Assembly: GCF_900177715.1 (NCBI RefSeq)
Contig: NZ_FXWG01000002.1
Coordinates: 310,001 to 374,000 of the forward strand
From: Altererythrobacter xiamenensis
GTDB taxonomy: Bacteria > Pseudomonadota > Alphaproteobacteria > Sphingomonadales > Sphingomonadaceae
Length of the DNA stretch: 64,000 nt
Reading direction: 5' to 3'
Positions within the stretch are counted from its first letter, which is position 1. The number at the start of each line of letters is the position of its first letter. Below are positions 1 through 9,190 of this stretch, piece after piece. A program made the position numbers and the translations under genes. A model generated the notes under the pieces. The model searched no databases. It saw only the letters and a list, made by a program, of their open reading frames with translations, and was not told the origin of the DNA.

Positions 1-1230
1 CCAGGCGAAGGGCTCGTCATCGGGAATATAGGTCCGCTCGACCGAGCGCGGCCGCTCCTCGCCCTTGGGCGTCGGGAACAGCAGGCGGATCTCCATGATG
101 CACCAGTCGGGCGTGTCGCCCGGCAGCCAGCGATAGACCAGCGTCGGAAGGAAGCCGATCCACGGAGAGAAGTTCGGGAAGATATTGTAAGTGAAATTGT
201 CGAGGATCTCGGCGTCCGAGGCATCCGAGTAATCGTAGCCATATTGCTCGGTGAAGCCCTTGCGGCCCGCTTCTGCCAGCACCTTGCGCGCGGCGAGCTG
301 ATCTTCCGGATCGAACTCGTCCGTGCCGGCGCCCGCGGCAAAGCGGCGGTTGGTGCTTGCGTCGGCACCGCCCGAAAACTCGTTCATCTTCTCGAGAACG
401 TAGTTCTGGTCCTTGCCATAGAGGTGCGGACTGAGGACGCCCGAAGGGGTGATCGCCCGGTTGAAGTGATCGCCGATGTGATCGTAGCGCGAGTTCGCAT
501 CGCCGAGGAACGGCAGCAGTTGCGGGTGCGTGGTAACCGAGTGCCAGGCTTCCATGAACGCCTCGGCAGTCGCTTTCCAGTTGGCGGGGATCTTCTTCGC
601 CACCCACATGCCGGTGTAGCGATTCTCGAAATCATAGCGTTCGTAATGGTCGGCAGCCGGGCCAAGCCAGGTCTTGAAGTCCGGCAGATCATGATTCTCG
701 GTGATCATGACGAAGCCCTGCCACAGCTCCACCCGGGCTTCCGGAAGGTCGATATCCTTGCCTTCGAGATGCTTGAAATCCCATTCGCACGGGATTTCCT
801 TCAATGACCCGTCCGTTTTCCATGTGAACCCGTGGAAGGGGCAGCGGAACTGGGTGGAATTGCCGCTCTTCGTACGCAGTTTGCGACCGCGATGGAGGCA
901 GGCGTTGTAGAAGGCCCGCACGCTTCCGTCGCGCTGGCGGGTGACGAGGAAGCTCTTGTCGTTGATCTCGAATACGACGACATCGCCCGCATCGGGCAGT
1001 TCGTCTTCGCGCGCGGCGAAGAGCCAGACGTTGGGCCACATCTTCTCGCGTTCGAGCTGCGCGAACTCTTCGCTGATATAGGGTTCTACCGGCAGAGGAT
1101 CGTTGGGCATGTCTGCCACGGTTTCCTCGAACAAATAGTCGGGCGGAGTGCGCGTGTCGCCCTTCAGCATTTCCGTGTAGTCCATGCCCGGGCAGCGATC
1201 TTCGCGTGCGATGTTCTTGATTTCGTTCAT
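1..1230 (-). CDS. Rieske non-heme iron oxygenase, alpha subunit (3' end cut by window edge)
   Basis: Oxygenase component of an aromatic-ring or alicyclic hydroxylase system; 410 residues are visible and the C-terminus lies outside the window. The Rieske [2Fe-2S] ligands are C111-x-H113 and C130-x2-H133 (ACLHRG, RCPFHG). The mononuclear iron site reads EAFMEAWHSVTTH, giving H230 and H235 with Glu227 where most family members have the bridging Asp. The start is the ATG at 1230, the first in frame upstream of MNEIKNIARED. It is divergent from the VOC gene at 1346. No beta subunit, ferredoxin or reductase lies nearby. The family is secure; the substrate is unknown. Confidence 0.9.
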   Translation of the reverse strand, partial: MNEIKNIAREDRCPGMDYTEMLKGDTRTPPDYLFEETVADMPNDPLPVEPYISEEFAQLEREKMWPNVWLFAAREDELPDAGDVVVFEINDKSFLVTRQRDGSVRAFYNACLHRGRKLRTKSGNSTQFRCPFHGFTWKTDGSLKEIPCEWDFKHLEGKDIDLPEARVELWQGFVMITENHDLPDFKTWLGPAADHYERYDFENRYTGMWVAKKIPANWKATAEAFMEAWHSVTTHPQLLPFLGDANSRYDHIGDHFNRAITPSGVLSPHLYGKDQNYVLEKMNEFSGGADASTNRRFAAGAGTDEFDPEDQLAARKVLAEAGRKGFTEQYGYDYSDASDAEILDNFTYNIFPNFSPWIGFLPTLVYRWLPGDTPDWCIMEIRLLFPTPKGEERPRSVERTYIPDDEPFAW

Positions 1231-1345
1231 GGCGACCAGCCCCTCCTCTTGGGCTTCTCCTCGCAATTTACGCAGTGTCGATTTACGCTTTTATCGCACA
1301 ACTGTCTTCCATCTGATCCTATCGGATTGAAGAGGAGACCGGGAC

Positions 1346-1879
1346 ATGGCGAAAGCAGGCGGATTGGCAGGACTGGGCGAAGTGATGCAGCTAGCCTTCG
1401 TGCCGGACGATTTCGACGCGGCGATCAGCTACTGGACCGAGGTAATGGGGGTGGGCCCGTTCTTCCTGATAGAGAACATTCATCTCGACGGAATGAAGTA
1501 CAAGGGCCAGGCCACCGAGGCGACATTCACGCTGGCGCTCGCCTATTGGGGCGATATCCAGATTGAGCTGATCCGGCCCGAGAATGACGCGCCCTCCATC
1601 TACTCCGACGATTATGCCGCGACCGAGGGCGTCCATCATGTCTGCATACTGACAGACGACATCGCTGACGCTCGCAAGACGTGCGAGGCGCAGGGCGCGG
1701 AGGTCGTGATCGAAGGCAAGTTCGGCGCGAGCGAGGTGATCTATGTCGATCCCGGCAGGGGTACCGGGCACCTCGTCGAAATCCTGCAGCAGGACAATGA
1801 CGGCCCCGACCTCTTCGCCATGATCAAGCAGGCTGGCGAGAATTGGGACGGCAGCGAGCCCGTGAGAACGCTCGGTTAG
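1346..1879 (+). CDS. VOC (glyoxalase/bleomycin resistance fold) family protein
   Basis: A 177-residue protein of the vicinal-oxygen-chelate superfamily: two beta-alpha-beta-beta-beta modules (about residues 15-75 and 95-155) with candidate metal ligands in GVHHVCI and GHLVEIL. The start has an AGAGGAG ribosome site 8 bases upstream. The C-terminal tail NWDGSEPVRTLG closely resembles that of the VOC protein at 23539-24066 (GWDGSDPIRELG), so the two are paralogs. It is transcribed away from the Rieske gene. A lyase, epimerase or isomerase role on a catabolic intermediate is possible; it is too short for an extradiol dioxygenase. Confidence 0.8.
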   Translation: MAKAGGLAGLGEVMQLAFVPDDFDAAISYWTEVMGVGPFFLIENIHLDGMKYKGQATEATFTLALAYWGDIQIELIRPENDAPSIYSDDYAATEGVHHVCILTDDIADARKTCEAQGAEVVIEGKFGASEVIYVDPGRGTGHLVEILQQDNDGPDLFAMIKQAGENWDGSEPVRTLG

Positions 1880-1987
1880 TCACAGGAGCGCGCATGGCCT
1901 GCAAGACCGTAGGCCGTCCGGTCGGGCTTGCGGCCCGGCGAGCCGATGCTTCAATAGCTTCGTAGAGCCCGCCGGCGACGCGCGAAA

Positions 1988-2797
1988 CTAGCTATTCGCG
2001 CCCAGGTAACCCAGCTGCCCGGCCTTGAAAATCGTCTGCGCACGATTGACCGAATCGAGTTTCTCGCCCGCCCGGTGAATGTGATAGCGGATCGTGGCGT
2101 GCGACCGTTCGAGGATCATGCTGATCTCCTTGTCGGTCTTTCCGATCGCTGCCCAACGCAGACATTCGACCTCGCGCTTCGACAGGACGCAATCCGAAGG
2201 GATGCGCCGCGTGGTGCGGATCGCCTGCACGTAGCCTGCGATGAAGCGTCGCGTGATCTGCGAGAACAGCGAGCCGAACAGTTCGAACTCCTGGCTCAAA
2301 TCATCCTTCTCGCGATCGAGGCTGATGAAGCTGTTCGCCGAAATCTGGCCGAAGGGCAGATGCACGGGGATCACGATCGCGGCCTTGCACAGGGAACGCT
2401 TCTCGAAATCGGAAAGATCGATTTCCTCGAGATAGGAATTGCGCCAGCGCATGTGGAATCCCTGCTGGTTGATCCAGAAGGGTTCGCTTTCATAGCGGCA
2501 TGCTCTGGGCAGGGGAGAACTGAGGGCGAGCCGATGATCTTCCCACCAACGCTCTCCGTCGGCGATCCAGCCGAAAATGTCTGCGTTCAGAACCGTGCCA
2601 TCGCTGTCGAGCATCGTTTCCTTCGACGAAATATCGTCGCAAACGGAAACCTGCATGCCGCGCTCTTCAGCGATTCGGGCAAGCGCAACAGCGGCATCGT
2701 GAATATCCTCGGACGAGCGGATGGTCACCGCTTCGAGCATCTCGTCGAGACTTTCGCGCCCACGGGGGTTGTGCAAATCAACGACATTCGTGGCCAT
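1988..2797 (-). CDS. LuxR-family transcriptional regulator
   Basis: A 269-residue cytoplasmic regulator. The C-terminal 62 residues form a LuxR-type helix-turn-helix (LSKREVECLRWAAIGKTDKE, then the recognition helix HATIRYHIHRAGEKL). The N-terminal roughly 190 residues look like an autoinducer-type or other small-molecule sensor domain. The ATG at 2797 is chosen because AGGAAAGGA lies 8 bases upstream; a longer in-frame start at 2842 lacks this. It is divergent from the acyl-CoA synthetase at 2937 and is the only regulator in the catabolic half of the window, so it is a candidate local controller. No luxI homolog is visible. Confidence 0.85.
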   Translation of the reverse strand: MATNVVDLHNPRGRESLDEMLEAVTIRSSEDIHDAAVALARIAEERGMQVSVCDDISSKETMLDSDGTVLNADIFGWIADGERWWEDHRLALSSPLPRACRYESEPFWINQQGFHMRWRNSYLEEIDLSDFEKRSLCKAAIVIPVHLPFGQISANSFISLDREKDDLSQEFELFGSLFSQITRRFIAGYVQAIRTTRRIPSDCVLSKREVECLRWAAIGKTDKEISMILERSHATIRYHIHRAGEKLDSVNRAQTIFKAGQLGYLGANS

Positions 2798-2936
2798 AGC
2801 CCAATGTCCTTTCCTCTCTCCGTCAGGCGCCGATACACCCACAGTGCGGCAACCTGCCTCTTCATTTCTTCAGGCGCTCTTCACGGCCCCGTTCTCTAGA
2901 GTAAAGCCTATCAGACATGAGGAGGCAAGGCGAGTC

Positions 2937-4577
2937 ATGACATGGCGCGGTGAGAATTTCGGGTTTGCGCTCAAGGCGTTGTCGCAGGCAATCGAACCTG
3001 AAAGGCCCGCTTTGATCCACGGCGACAGGATCGTGACCTGGGCCGAACTCGATTCGCTTACCGACTCCATCGCTGCCGGGCTTGCCGCGCTAGGTTTGAA
3101 GCCCGGCGACGTTGCCGGGCAGATGCTGCGCAATACGCCCGATTACATGCTCGCCTATTTCGGCTGCGCGAAAGCGGGCGTGACCCCGGTCAATGTGAAT
3201 TACCATTACAAGGACCGCGAGCTTGCCGACATTTTCGAGCGATTCGGATTGAAGGCACTCTTCGTTGAAAGCGATTTTGCCGCCAGCGCCCAGGCGGCCA
3301 TGCCGGACGATGCCTTGCCGGTGATCGACGTCGGCGCCGATCAAGGCACCTGGCAGGACCTCCTCGGGACGCAGCCACCCGCCGGCTTTGCAGTCCATGA
3401 TGACCGCCAGGCGCTCTTCTTCACCGCTACCGGCGGCACCACCGGCATGCCGAAGGCGGTAATGTGGCCTTTCGAAGAAGCATGGCAGGCGTTCGGCATC
3501 TCGGTCTGGCAGCGCGGGATGGGCGAGCCGCCCTTCGTTGCGACTTCGATGGAAGACCATGCCGCAGAGGCGGGTCGGATCACGCCGGATCATCCCGCAT
3601 CCAGCGCGCCCACGCTCTTGCTCAGCCCGCTGATGCATGGCGCAGGGCAGTTCTCGGCCGTGATTCAATTGCTCAAGGGCGGAACGCTGGCGATGCTTCC
3701 GGCCGAACGCTTCGACGCGGACCTTGCGATCGACGAGGTCGGTCGGCTGGGCGCGAAGAACCTGTTCATCGTCGGCGACGCCTTTGCCCTTCCGCTGGCC
3801 GATGCCCTCGACAAGCGATCCGATGGCAGCGAGGCCATCGCCAGCCTGCGCATGATCGGCTCGTCCGGTGCGATCTTCTCCGAAAGCAACAAGAAGCGAC
3901 TCATCGCGCACAATCCGAACCTCGTCATTTTCGATGCGCTCGGATCGAGCGAGAGTTCGGGCACTGCGGTGGTCATTACGACCGCAGCGGGGTCGAGCGG
4001 CGGCGGCAAGTTCCAGGCTCTGCCGGGACGCGAGACCAAGCTGTTCGACGAAAATCTCGAGGAGGTGAAGCCGGGCTCCGACGGTATCGGCATTGTCGCC
4101 CGCTCCGGCCCGCTGCCGCTCGGCTATCTCGGCGAGGACGAAAAGAACGCGCAGACCTTCCCGGTGATCGACGGCACGCGCTATCTGATGACCGGCGACC
4201 GTGCGCGGTGGAGCGCGGACGGCACGCTCGAGTTCATCGGGCGCGACAATATGTGCATCAATACAGGCGGCGAGAAAGTCTTCCCCGAGGAAGTCGAGGC
4301 GGTCCTGCAGGACCATGCGCAGGTCAAGGACGTGCGCGTCGTCAGCCTTCCGGACGAACGGTTTGGCCGCAAGGTGGTGGCGGTGGTGCAGCCCGAGGGC
4401 GAGGCGCAAGGTTGGGCGGAGGGGCTGGCAGAGGTGCTCGATTCAACGGCACGCGAGGGGCTCGCAGGCTACAAGATTCCGCGCGCCTATTTCTTCACCG
4501 AAGAGTCGCTGAGGCTCAACAACGGCAAACCGGATTACAAGACCGCGCAGGGCATTGCGGATAGCGCGGGTAGCTAG
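2937..4577 (+). CDS. AMP-dependent acyl-CoA synthetase (class I adenylate-forming)
   Basis: A 546-residue enzyme that activates a carboxylic acid to its CoA thioester through an acyl-AMP. The phosphate-binding loop TGGTTGMPK is at about residues 165-173, the A7/A8 motif YLMTGDRARWSADGTLEFIGR at about 415, and the catalytic lysine region NNGKPDYK lies near the C-terminus. The start is set by GAGGAGG 11 bases upstream; the open frame extends further 5' into the divergent promoter region. It lies next to the LuxR regulator (divergent) and upstream of the SpoIIAA-like gene. It is probably the entry step for an acid intermediate of the neighbouring pathway; the substrate is not deducible. Confidence 0.9.
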   Translation: MTWRGENFGFALKALSQAIEPERPALIHGDRIVTWAELDSLTDSIAAGLAALGLKPGDVAGQMLRNTPDYMLAYFGCAKAGVTPVNVNYHYKDRELADIFERFGLKALFVESDFAASAQAAMPDDALPVIDVGADQGTWQDLLGTQPPAGFAVHDDRQALFFTATGGTTGMPKAVMWPFEEAWQAFGISVWQRGMGEPPFVATSMEDHAAEAGRITPDHPASSAPTLLLSPLMHGAGQFSAVIQLLKGGTLAMLPAERFDADLAIDEVGRLGAKNLFIVGDAFALPLADALDKRSDGSEAIASLRMIGSSGAIFSESNKKRLIAHNPNLVIFDALGSSESSGTAVVITTAAGSSGGGKFQALPGRETKLFDENLEEVKPGSDGIGIVARSGPLPLGYLGEDEKNAQTFPVIDGTRYLMTGDRARWSADGTLEFIGRDNMCINTGGEKVFPEEVEAVLQDHAQVKDVRVVSLPDERFGRKVVAVVQPEGEAQGWAEGLAEVLDSTAREGLAGYKIPRAYFFTEESLRLNNGKPDYKTAQGIADSAGS

Positions 4578-4694
4578 AGTTTACCGGGCGCTGCAATGCA
4601 GTGTGGAGGTGCGAATTTGATCCTGCGCAAAGACCGGGGCGGGCCCGAGGCGTAATTTCGACTCGGAATGAGGATGTCAGGAAAGGGCCCGAGC

Positions 4695-5432
4695 ATGATC
4701 GACATAGACACAACGCATCCGGGGATCGTCGTCCTGAGCCCCGAAGGTGCCCTGTCGGAGAAGGATTTCGCCGACCTCGCCGCGGCGATCGATGGCCACA
4801 TCAACGAAACCGACAGCGTCCCCAATCTGGTGATCCGCGTCGACAAGCTGCCGCATTGGGACAGTCTCGGCGCGCTGTCGCGCCACTTCCATTTCGTGAA
4901 GGTCCACGGAAAGATCGTGTCCAAGGTCGCGATAGTCGGCGATTCCCCTCTGCTTGCCCTTGGTCCCGAAGTTGCCGGTCATTTCGTCAAGGCGAGCGTC
5001 CGGCGCTTCCCGGCGAAAAAGTTCGAGGATGCGAAGGCCTGGGCGCTGGCCGCGGGCGACGATCCCGGCCGCTTCGAAGTGATCGAAGGCTTGCCGCGCG
5101 ATGTCGTCGCGGTGCGGGCAATAGGGATCATCACCGCCGAGGATTATCGCGAGACACTGGTGCCGCTGGTCGAGGAAAAGCTGAAAGAGCACGACATCCT
5201 CAAGCTGATGTTCGTGATGGGCGATGACTATGCGACCTTCGCCGGCGATGCTGCCTGGGAAGACACCAAGTTCGACCTGAAGCACTTGCGCGACTTCTCG
5301 CGCATCGCGGTGGTGACCGACGTCAATTGGGTGACGAAGACGATGAAAATCTTCGCGCCGGTTCTACCCTACGCGCTGAAGGTTTTCCCGATGGCCGAGC
5401 TTGAAGAAGCGAAGAGCTGGATCAAGCGATAG
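4695..5432 (+). CDS. Tandem SpoIIAA/STAS-like (DUF3478-type) domain protein
   Basis: A 245-residue soluble protein made of two similar SpoIIAA-like alpha/beta modules, about residues 1-115 and 125-245. The second carries the usual KFDLKHLRDFSRIAVVTD and WV segments, and the first has a matching SRHFHFVKVHGKIVSKVAIV. Family members are usually single-domain proteins of about 120 residues with no proven function, and some carry a hydrophobic pocket for a lipophilic ligand. The ATG at 4695 is preceded by AGGAAAGG. It follows the acyl-CoA synthetase by 117 bases, and a shared transcript is possible. Confidence 0.75.
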   Translation: MIDIDTTHPGIVVLSPEGALSEKDFADLAAAIDGHINETDSVPNLVIRVDKLPHWDSLGALSRHFHFVKVHGKIVSKVAIVGDSPLLALGPEVAGHFVKASVRRFPAKKFEDAKAWALAAGDDPGRFEVIEGLPRDVVAVRAIGIITAEDYRETLVPLVEEKLKEHDILKLMFVMGDDYATFAGDAAWEDTKFDLKHLRDFSRIAVVTDVNWVTKTMKIFAPVLPYALKVFPMAELEEAKSWIKR

Positions 5433-5480
5433 CGCCATCGCCTGCAGGCGCAGTCGATCCCGCCACAGCGCCTCGCCCGG

Positions 5481-6380
5481 TTAGCCGGTACTGCGCTCCG
5501 ACTTGTCCTTGGCATTGGTGCCCTTGATCATCGCGCGCAGGCCTTCCCACTCTTCATCGCCAAGCCCCTGCAGGGTCGACCAGAAGGTACCGCCCGTCGC
5601 CTGGTAGCCGGCACCGTCGATAGCGATGGTCTGGCCGTTCACATATTCGGCGCCCGGACCCATCAGGAACACCGCGAGATTGGCCAGCTCGTGCATTTCG
5701 CCGTGGCGGCCCATGGGGTTGATCTCGTTGTTCGAATTGCCGCCGCGTCCGCCGGGCGAGAGTCGCGCACTCATCCCCTTGGTTGGGAAAAGGCCCGGCG
5801 CGATCGCGTTGAAGCGCATGTTGTAGCGGCCCCACTCGACCGCGAGGCTCTGCGTCATCGTGTTGATCGCGCTCTTCGACATGGCGCTGGGCACGACGAA
5901 GGCCGACCCGTTCCACACCCAGGTGGTGAGGATCGAGAGGACATTGCAGCGCCCCTTCTCGGCGATGATCCGCTTGCCGACATTATGCGTGACGTAGAAG
6001 GTTCCGCGAAACACGATATCGGCGATGGCGTTGAAGCCGTTGACCGACAGGTCCTCGGTCCGGCTGATGAAATTGCCTGCGGCATTGTTGACCAGACCGG
6101 TTAGCGGACCGTCCTGCCAGATCTGGTCGATCATCGCGTCGATCGCATCGGCATCGCGGATGTCGCAGGCGATGGCCTTCACAGAGCCGCCATGCGCATC
6201 CATCAGTTCCTGCGCCGTTTCGTCGAGCTTGTTCTGGCGCCGGCCGCAGATGTAGACATCGGCCCCCAGCTTGAGGAACGCCTCGCTCATTTCGCGCCCC
6301 AGGCCGGTGCCGCCGCCGGTCACGAGAATGCGCTCGTCCTTCATCAGGCCGTCGCGAAACATCAGCTGGGAAATATCCAT
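5481..6380 (-). CDS. SDR family oxidoreductase, 2,4-dienoyl-CoA reductase-like
   Basis: A 299-residue short-chain dehydrogenase. The cofactor loop TGGGTGLG is at about residues 21-28 and NNAAG at about 98. In place of the usual YxxxK it has SAMSK, followed by SLAVEWG and IAPGLFPTKG. That pattern (Ser replacing Tyr, with a Thr-Lys-Gly loop) is typical of NADPH-dependent 2,4-dienoyl-CoA reductases and related enoyl-CoA reductases. AAGGA lies 9 bases before the start. It is the last gene of the long leftward operon, 42 bases after the acyl-CoA dehydrogenase, which suits a role on an unsaturated CoA ester. Confidence 0.85.
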   Translation of the reverse strand: MDISQLMFRDGLMKDERILVTGGGTGLGREMSEAFLKLGADVYICGRRQNKLDETAQELMDAHGGSVKAIACDIRDADAIDAMIDQIWQDGPLTGLVNNAAGNFISRTEDLSVNGFNAIADIVFRGTFYVTHNVGKRIIAEKGRCNVLSILTTWVWNGSAFVVPSAMSKSAINTMTQSLAVEWGRYNMRFNAIAPGLFPTKGMSARLSPGGRGGNSNNEINPMGRHGEMHELANLAVFLMGPGAEYVNGQTIAIDGAGYQATGGTFWSTLQGLGDEEWEGLRAMIKGTNAKDKSERSTG

Positions 6381-6422
6381 CGAAGGGCGTCCTTATGTGT
6401 CTGGGTTTGTTGGGCGGAACAG

Positions 6423-7631
6423 TCAGAGACCGAGGACGGTCTTGGCAATGATATTCTTCTGCACCTCGTCCGAACCGCCGAAGATGGTTGCGGCACGACT
6501 GTTGAGATATTTGCCGAGCGACACCTGCGCGGCTTCGCTGCCGACCGGTTCGGGCGCTTCATTGCCGTAAAGCGGCCGCTCCCACGGCAATTGCATGGCG
6601 TCATAGCCGAGCAGTTCGAGCCGCAGCGTGTCGACTTCCTGACCGATATTGGACCCGATCATCTTGACCAGCGAGGTCTGCGGGCCGGGCGCGCGGCCCT
6701 TGGCAAGATCGGCAAGAATGCGCAGTTCGGTCACTTCCAGCGCCTCGGCTTCGAGCCTTGTGCGCGCCAGCTTGTCCCGGAACCGGGGGTCATGCGCGAC
6801 CGCGCCGTTGACGCCCGAGGGCTGCTCGCGCGCGGTCTCTTCGAGCCAGTCGATGCTCTTGAGAAGGCGCGGTGCGTAGCATGAACCGCCACGCTCGTTT
6901 TCGAGCAGGAACTTGGCGATGGCCCAGCCTGCGCCTTCCTCGCCGATGCGGTTCTGGGCCGAGGTCCGGGCGTCGCTGAAGAAGACCTGATTGACCTCGT
7001 GGTCGCCCGACATCGACATGATCGGCGTCACTTCCACGCCCTCCTGGTCCATCGGTATCAGGAGGAAGGTGATGCCCTGCTGCTTCTTGCCGCTGTTATC
7101 CGTACGCACGAGCGCAAAGATCCAGTCGGCGTGGTGGGCATGGGTCGTCCAGATCTTCGATCCGTTGACGACATACTCGTCACCTTCCAGCCGCGCGGTG
7201 GTCTTGAGCGAAGCCAGATCGCTGCCCGATCCCGGCTCGGAATAGCCCTGGCACCAGTAATCATCGCCCGACAGGATGCCGGGCAGGAAACGTTCCTTCT
7301 GTTCGGGCGTGCCGAACTCGCAAATCACCGGCCCGACGAGGCGCAGGCCGAGGATCGACAGCGCCGGCGCGCCGGCGAGCGCGCTTTCCTTCTCGAAGAT
7401 ATAGCGCTGCACCGGGGTCCAGCCCGTGCCGCCGTTTTCTTTCGGCCAATGCGGCGCGACCCATCCTTTTTCGTTGAGAGTACGGTGCCATTCCATCCCG
7501 ATGTCTGGCTCAACGAAAACGCCGGGCGTGCGGCGCGCGCCATCCTTCAGCCGTTCGGGTAGCTTCTCCTTGACGAAGCTGCGCACTTCCTCGCGGAAGG
7601 CCAGATCTTCTTCGGAAAACTCCATATCCAT
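6423..7631 (-). CDS. Acyl-CoA dehydrogenase (larger of two in the operon)
   Basis: A 402-residue FAD enzyme that introduces an alpha-beta double bond into a CoA ester. It shows the N-terminal all-alpha domain, the middle beta domain with WCQGYSEPGSGSDLASL and SKIWTTHAHHADW, and the C-terminal helical bundle ending in IFGGSDEVQKNIIAKTVLG. The ATG at 7631 has GGAG upstream and follows the ThuA stop by 4 bases; an ATG at 7646 would overlap that gene. Its operon mate at 10785-11861 is a shorter acyl-CoA dehydrogenase. Such pairs form heteromeric enzymes in steroid side-chain breakdown, which is a possible reading here. Confidence 0.92.
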   Translation of the reverse strand: MDMEFSEEDLAFREEVRSFVKEKLPERLKDGARRTPGVFVEPDIGMEWHRTLNEKGWVAPHWPKENGGTGWTPVQRYIFEKESALAGAPALSILGLRLVGPVICEFGTPEQKERFLPGILSGDDYWCQGYSEPGSGSDLASLKTTARLEGDEYVVNGSKIWTTHAHHADWIFALVRTDNSGKKQQGITFLLIPMDQEGVEVTPIMSMSGDHEVNQVFFSDARTSAQNRIGEEGAGWAIAKFLLENERGGSCYAPRLLKSIDWLEETAREQPSGVNGAVAHDPRFRDKLARTRLEAEALEVTELRILADLAKGRAPGPQTSLVKMIGSNIGQEVDTLRLELLGYDAMQLPWERPLYGNEAPEPVGSEAAQVSLGKYLNSRAATIFGGSDEVQKNIIAKTVLGL

Positions 7632-7635
7632 GATG

Positions 7636-8415
7636 TCAGGCTCCATCCCTCGCGGTGTCTCTCATCGCCCAGGCTATCGAGCGCCGGAGCAAGTCATAAT
7701 ACACGTCATAGTTCCATGCGCACATTTCCTTGTGCGGATAGAAGTCCTGCATCCCGGGCAGATCGTAATGGCCGCGGCAATGGCCGAGCGTGTTGTAGAC
7801 GATCCGGCCATCGCCGATGTCGCGGGTGTAGAGGATCGGCACCGCAGTCTTTTCCCATTTTTCGTCGACGAAGCCGGTCGCCTCGCCTTCGAAAGTGGTC
7901 TGCATCAGCGTGTCGATCTCGGCCGTGGTTTTCGACAGGTAGAGTTCGTCGACCACTTCGAAATCCTCGATACCCCGGGTCAGCTCGTGATCCTTGTTGA
8001 CCACCTCGACGGGGAAGGGGCCAATCGGCGGGTGCGCCTTGAACTGTGTGCCGAGCATTTCCATCACATCGGGCCGGTCGTTCGGCGCATCGACCAGTCC
8101 GTCTTCGGTGAACACGAGGATCGAGTTGGTGCCGTGCAAGGCGAGCCATTTGCCGCCCGCCTCGATCCACGCGCGAAGCTGCTTCGCTTGTTCCTCGGTC
8201 GGCATCAGGTCGCAGGTATAGGTGATCAGGAAGCGGCACTGGTTGAGTCGCTCGAGACCCGAATAATCGCAAGCCACCGTCGTGCGGATATGCGGGTGTT
8301 CGGCAAGCAGCTTGAGCACTTCGAGCCGCGGGTAATCGATATCGTGATATTTGCCCGCCGCGATGAAGTGCGCGTCGATCCTCTGCGCCGGCTGGGTGGT
8401 GTTCGCTTCGGCCAA
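7636..8415 (-). CDS. ThuA-domain (class I glutamine-amidotransferase-like fold) protein, copy 1
   Basis: About 259 residues with a ThuA fold: HFIAAGKYHDIDYPR near the N-terminus, ITYTCDLMPTEEQ, WLALHGTNS and VYNTLGHCRGHYD. The name comes from a trehalose-utilisation gene, but the biochemical role is unproven. No trehalose genes are present here. The start is taken as TTG at 8415 because AGGAG sits 8 bases upstream, right at the end of the preceding SDR gene. An ATG at 8445 would overlap that SDR and has no ribosome site. A second ThuA protein lies in the same operon at 13594. Confidence 0.82.
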   Translation of the reverse strand: MAEANTTQPAQRIDAHFIAAGKYHDIDYPRLEVLKLLAEHPHIRTTVACDYSGLERLNQCRFLITYTCDLMPTEEQAKQLRAWIEAGGKWLALHGTNSILVFTEDGLVDAPNDRPDVMEMLGTQFKAHPPIGPFPVEVVNKDHELTRGIEDFEVVDELYLSKTTAEIDTLMQTTFEGEATGFVDEKWEKTAVPILYTRDIGDGRIVYNTLGHCRGHYDLPGMQDFYPHKEMCAWNYDVYYDLLRRSIAWAMRDTARDGA

Positions 8416-8419
8416 TTCC

Positions 8420-9190
8420 CTAACTCCTGATGCTGCCGCCGCCATCGACGGTGATGTCGCAGCCCGTCGTGAAGCTGGATTCGTCGCTTGCCAGCCATAG
8501 CACTGCACGCGCGACCTCTTCGGGTTCGCCGATCCGGTTCATCGGATGGGTCGCTGCGAAATCGCGCTCGATATTCTCCGGTTCGTCCGCACCCGAGAAC
8601 TTGTAGCGTTCATACATCGGCGTGCGGATCGCGCCCGGATGGACCATGTTGGCGCGGATCGGCACACCGCGCTCGGCGCAATCGAGCGCGACCGAACGTG
8701 TGAGGCCCAGAAGCCCCGCCTTGGACGCGCTATAGGCGGCGACGAATGCCGCCGCGCGGATCGCAATCATCGAACCGATATTGACGATCGCACCCGGCTC
8801 GCCGCTTTTCTCCATCACGGGAAGCGCGGCGCGCATTCCGTAGAACGGACCGTTGAGATTGATGTCGATCGTCCGCTCCCAGGTGTCGAGCGTGCCGTCG
8901 ACGACATTGCCCGGCTCCGAGATGCCCGCGATGTTGCACAGCACGGTAAGCTTGCCGAAACGCTCGACCGTCGCTTCGACAGCCTTGTGCCACTGGTCGA
9001 GATCGCGCACGTCGAGTTCGAAAGCTTGCGCATTCTCGCCCAGCTCGTCGGCCAGCGCGCGCGCCTTGTCGATCTGGACGTCACACAGCATGACGCTGCC
9101 GCCTTCCGCGACGATCATCCGCCCCACGGTGGCGCCGATACCTTCGGCACCGCCGGTGACCAGGGCCACCTTGTTCTGCATCTTGCCCAT
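8420..9190 (-). CDS. SDR family oxidoreductase
   Basis: A 256-residue classical short-chain dehydrogenase/reductase with TGGAEGIG (about residues 12-19), a NIAG-type motif (LCNIAG), catalytic Ser in NIGSM and YSASK. The C-terminus ends TVDGGGSIRS. It presumably oxidises or reduces a hydroxyl/keto group, possibly a beta-hydroxyacyl-CoA. Its ATG directly abuts the stop codon of the thiolase-like gene, so translation is probably coupled. Substrate unknown. Confidence 0.9.
   Translation of the reverse strand: MGKMQNKVALVTGGAEGIGATVGRMIVAEGGSVMLCDVQIDKARALADELGENAQAFELDVRDLDQWHKAVEATVERFGKLTVLCNIAGISEPGNVVDGTLDTWERTIDINLNGPFYGMRAALPVMEKSGEPGAIVNIGSMIAIRAAAFVAAYSASKAGLLGLTRSVALDCAERGVPIRANMVHPGAIRTPMYERYKFSGADEPENIERDFAATHPMNRIGEPEEVARAVLWLASDESSFTTGCDITVDGGGSIRS

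Noticed and set aside
1346..1879. VOC protein as an extradiol ring-cleavage dioxygenase
   Set aside because: At 177 residues and without the typical His-His-Glu spacing of the roughly 300-residue enzymes, a ring-cleavage role is not supported; the same holds for 23539-24066.
7636..8415. ThuA protein as evidence for trehalose metabolism
   Set aside because: No sugar transporter, dehydrogenase or other trehalose gene is near; the family name does not define function.
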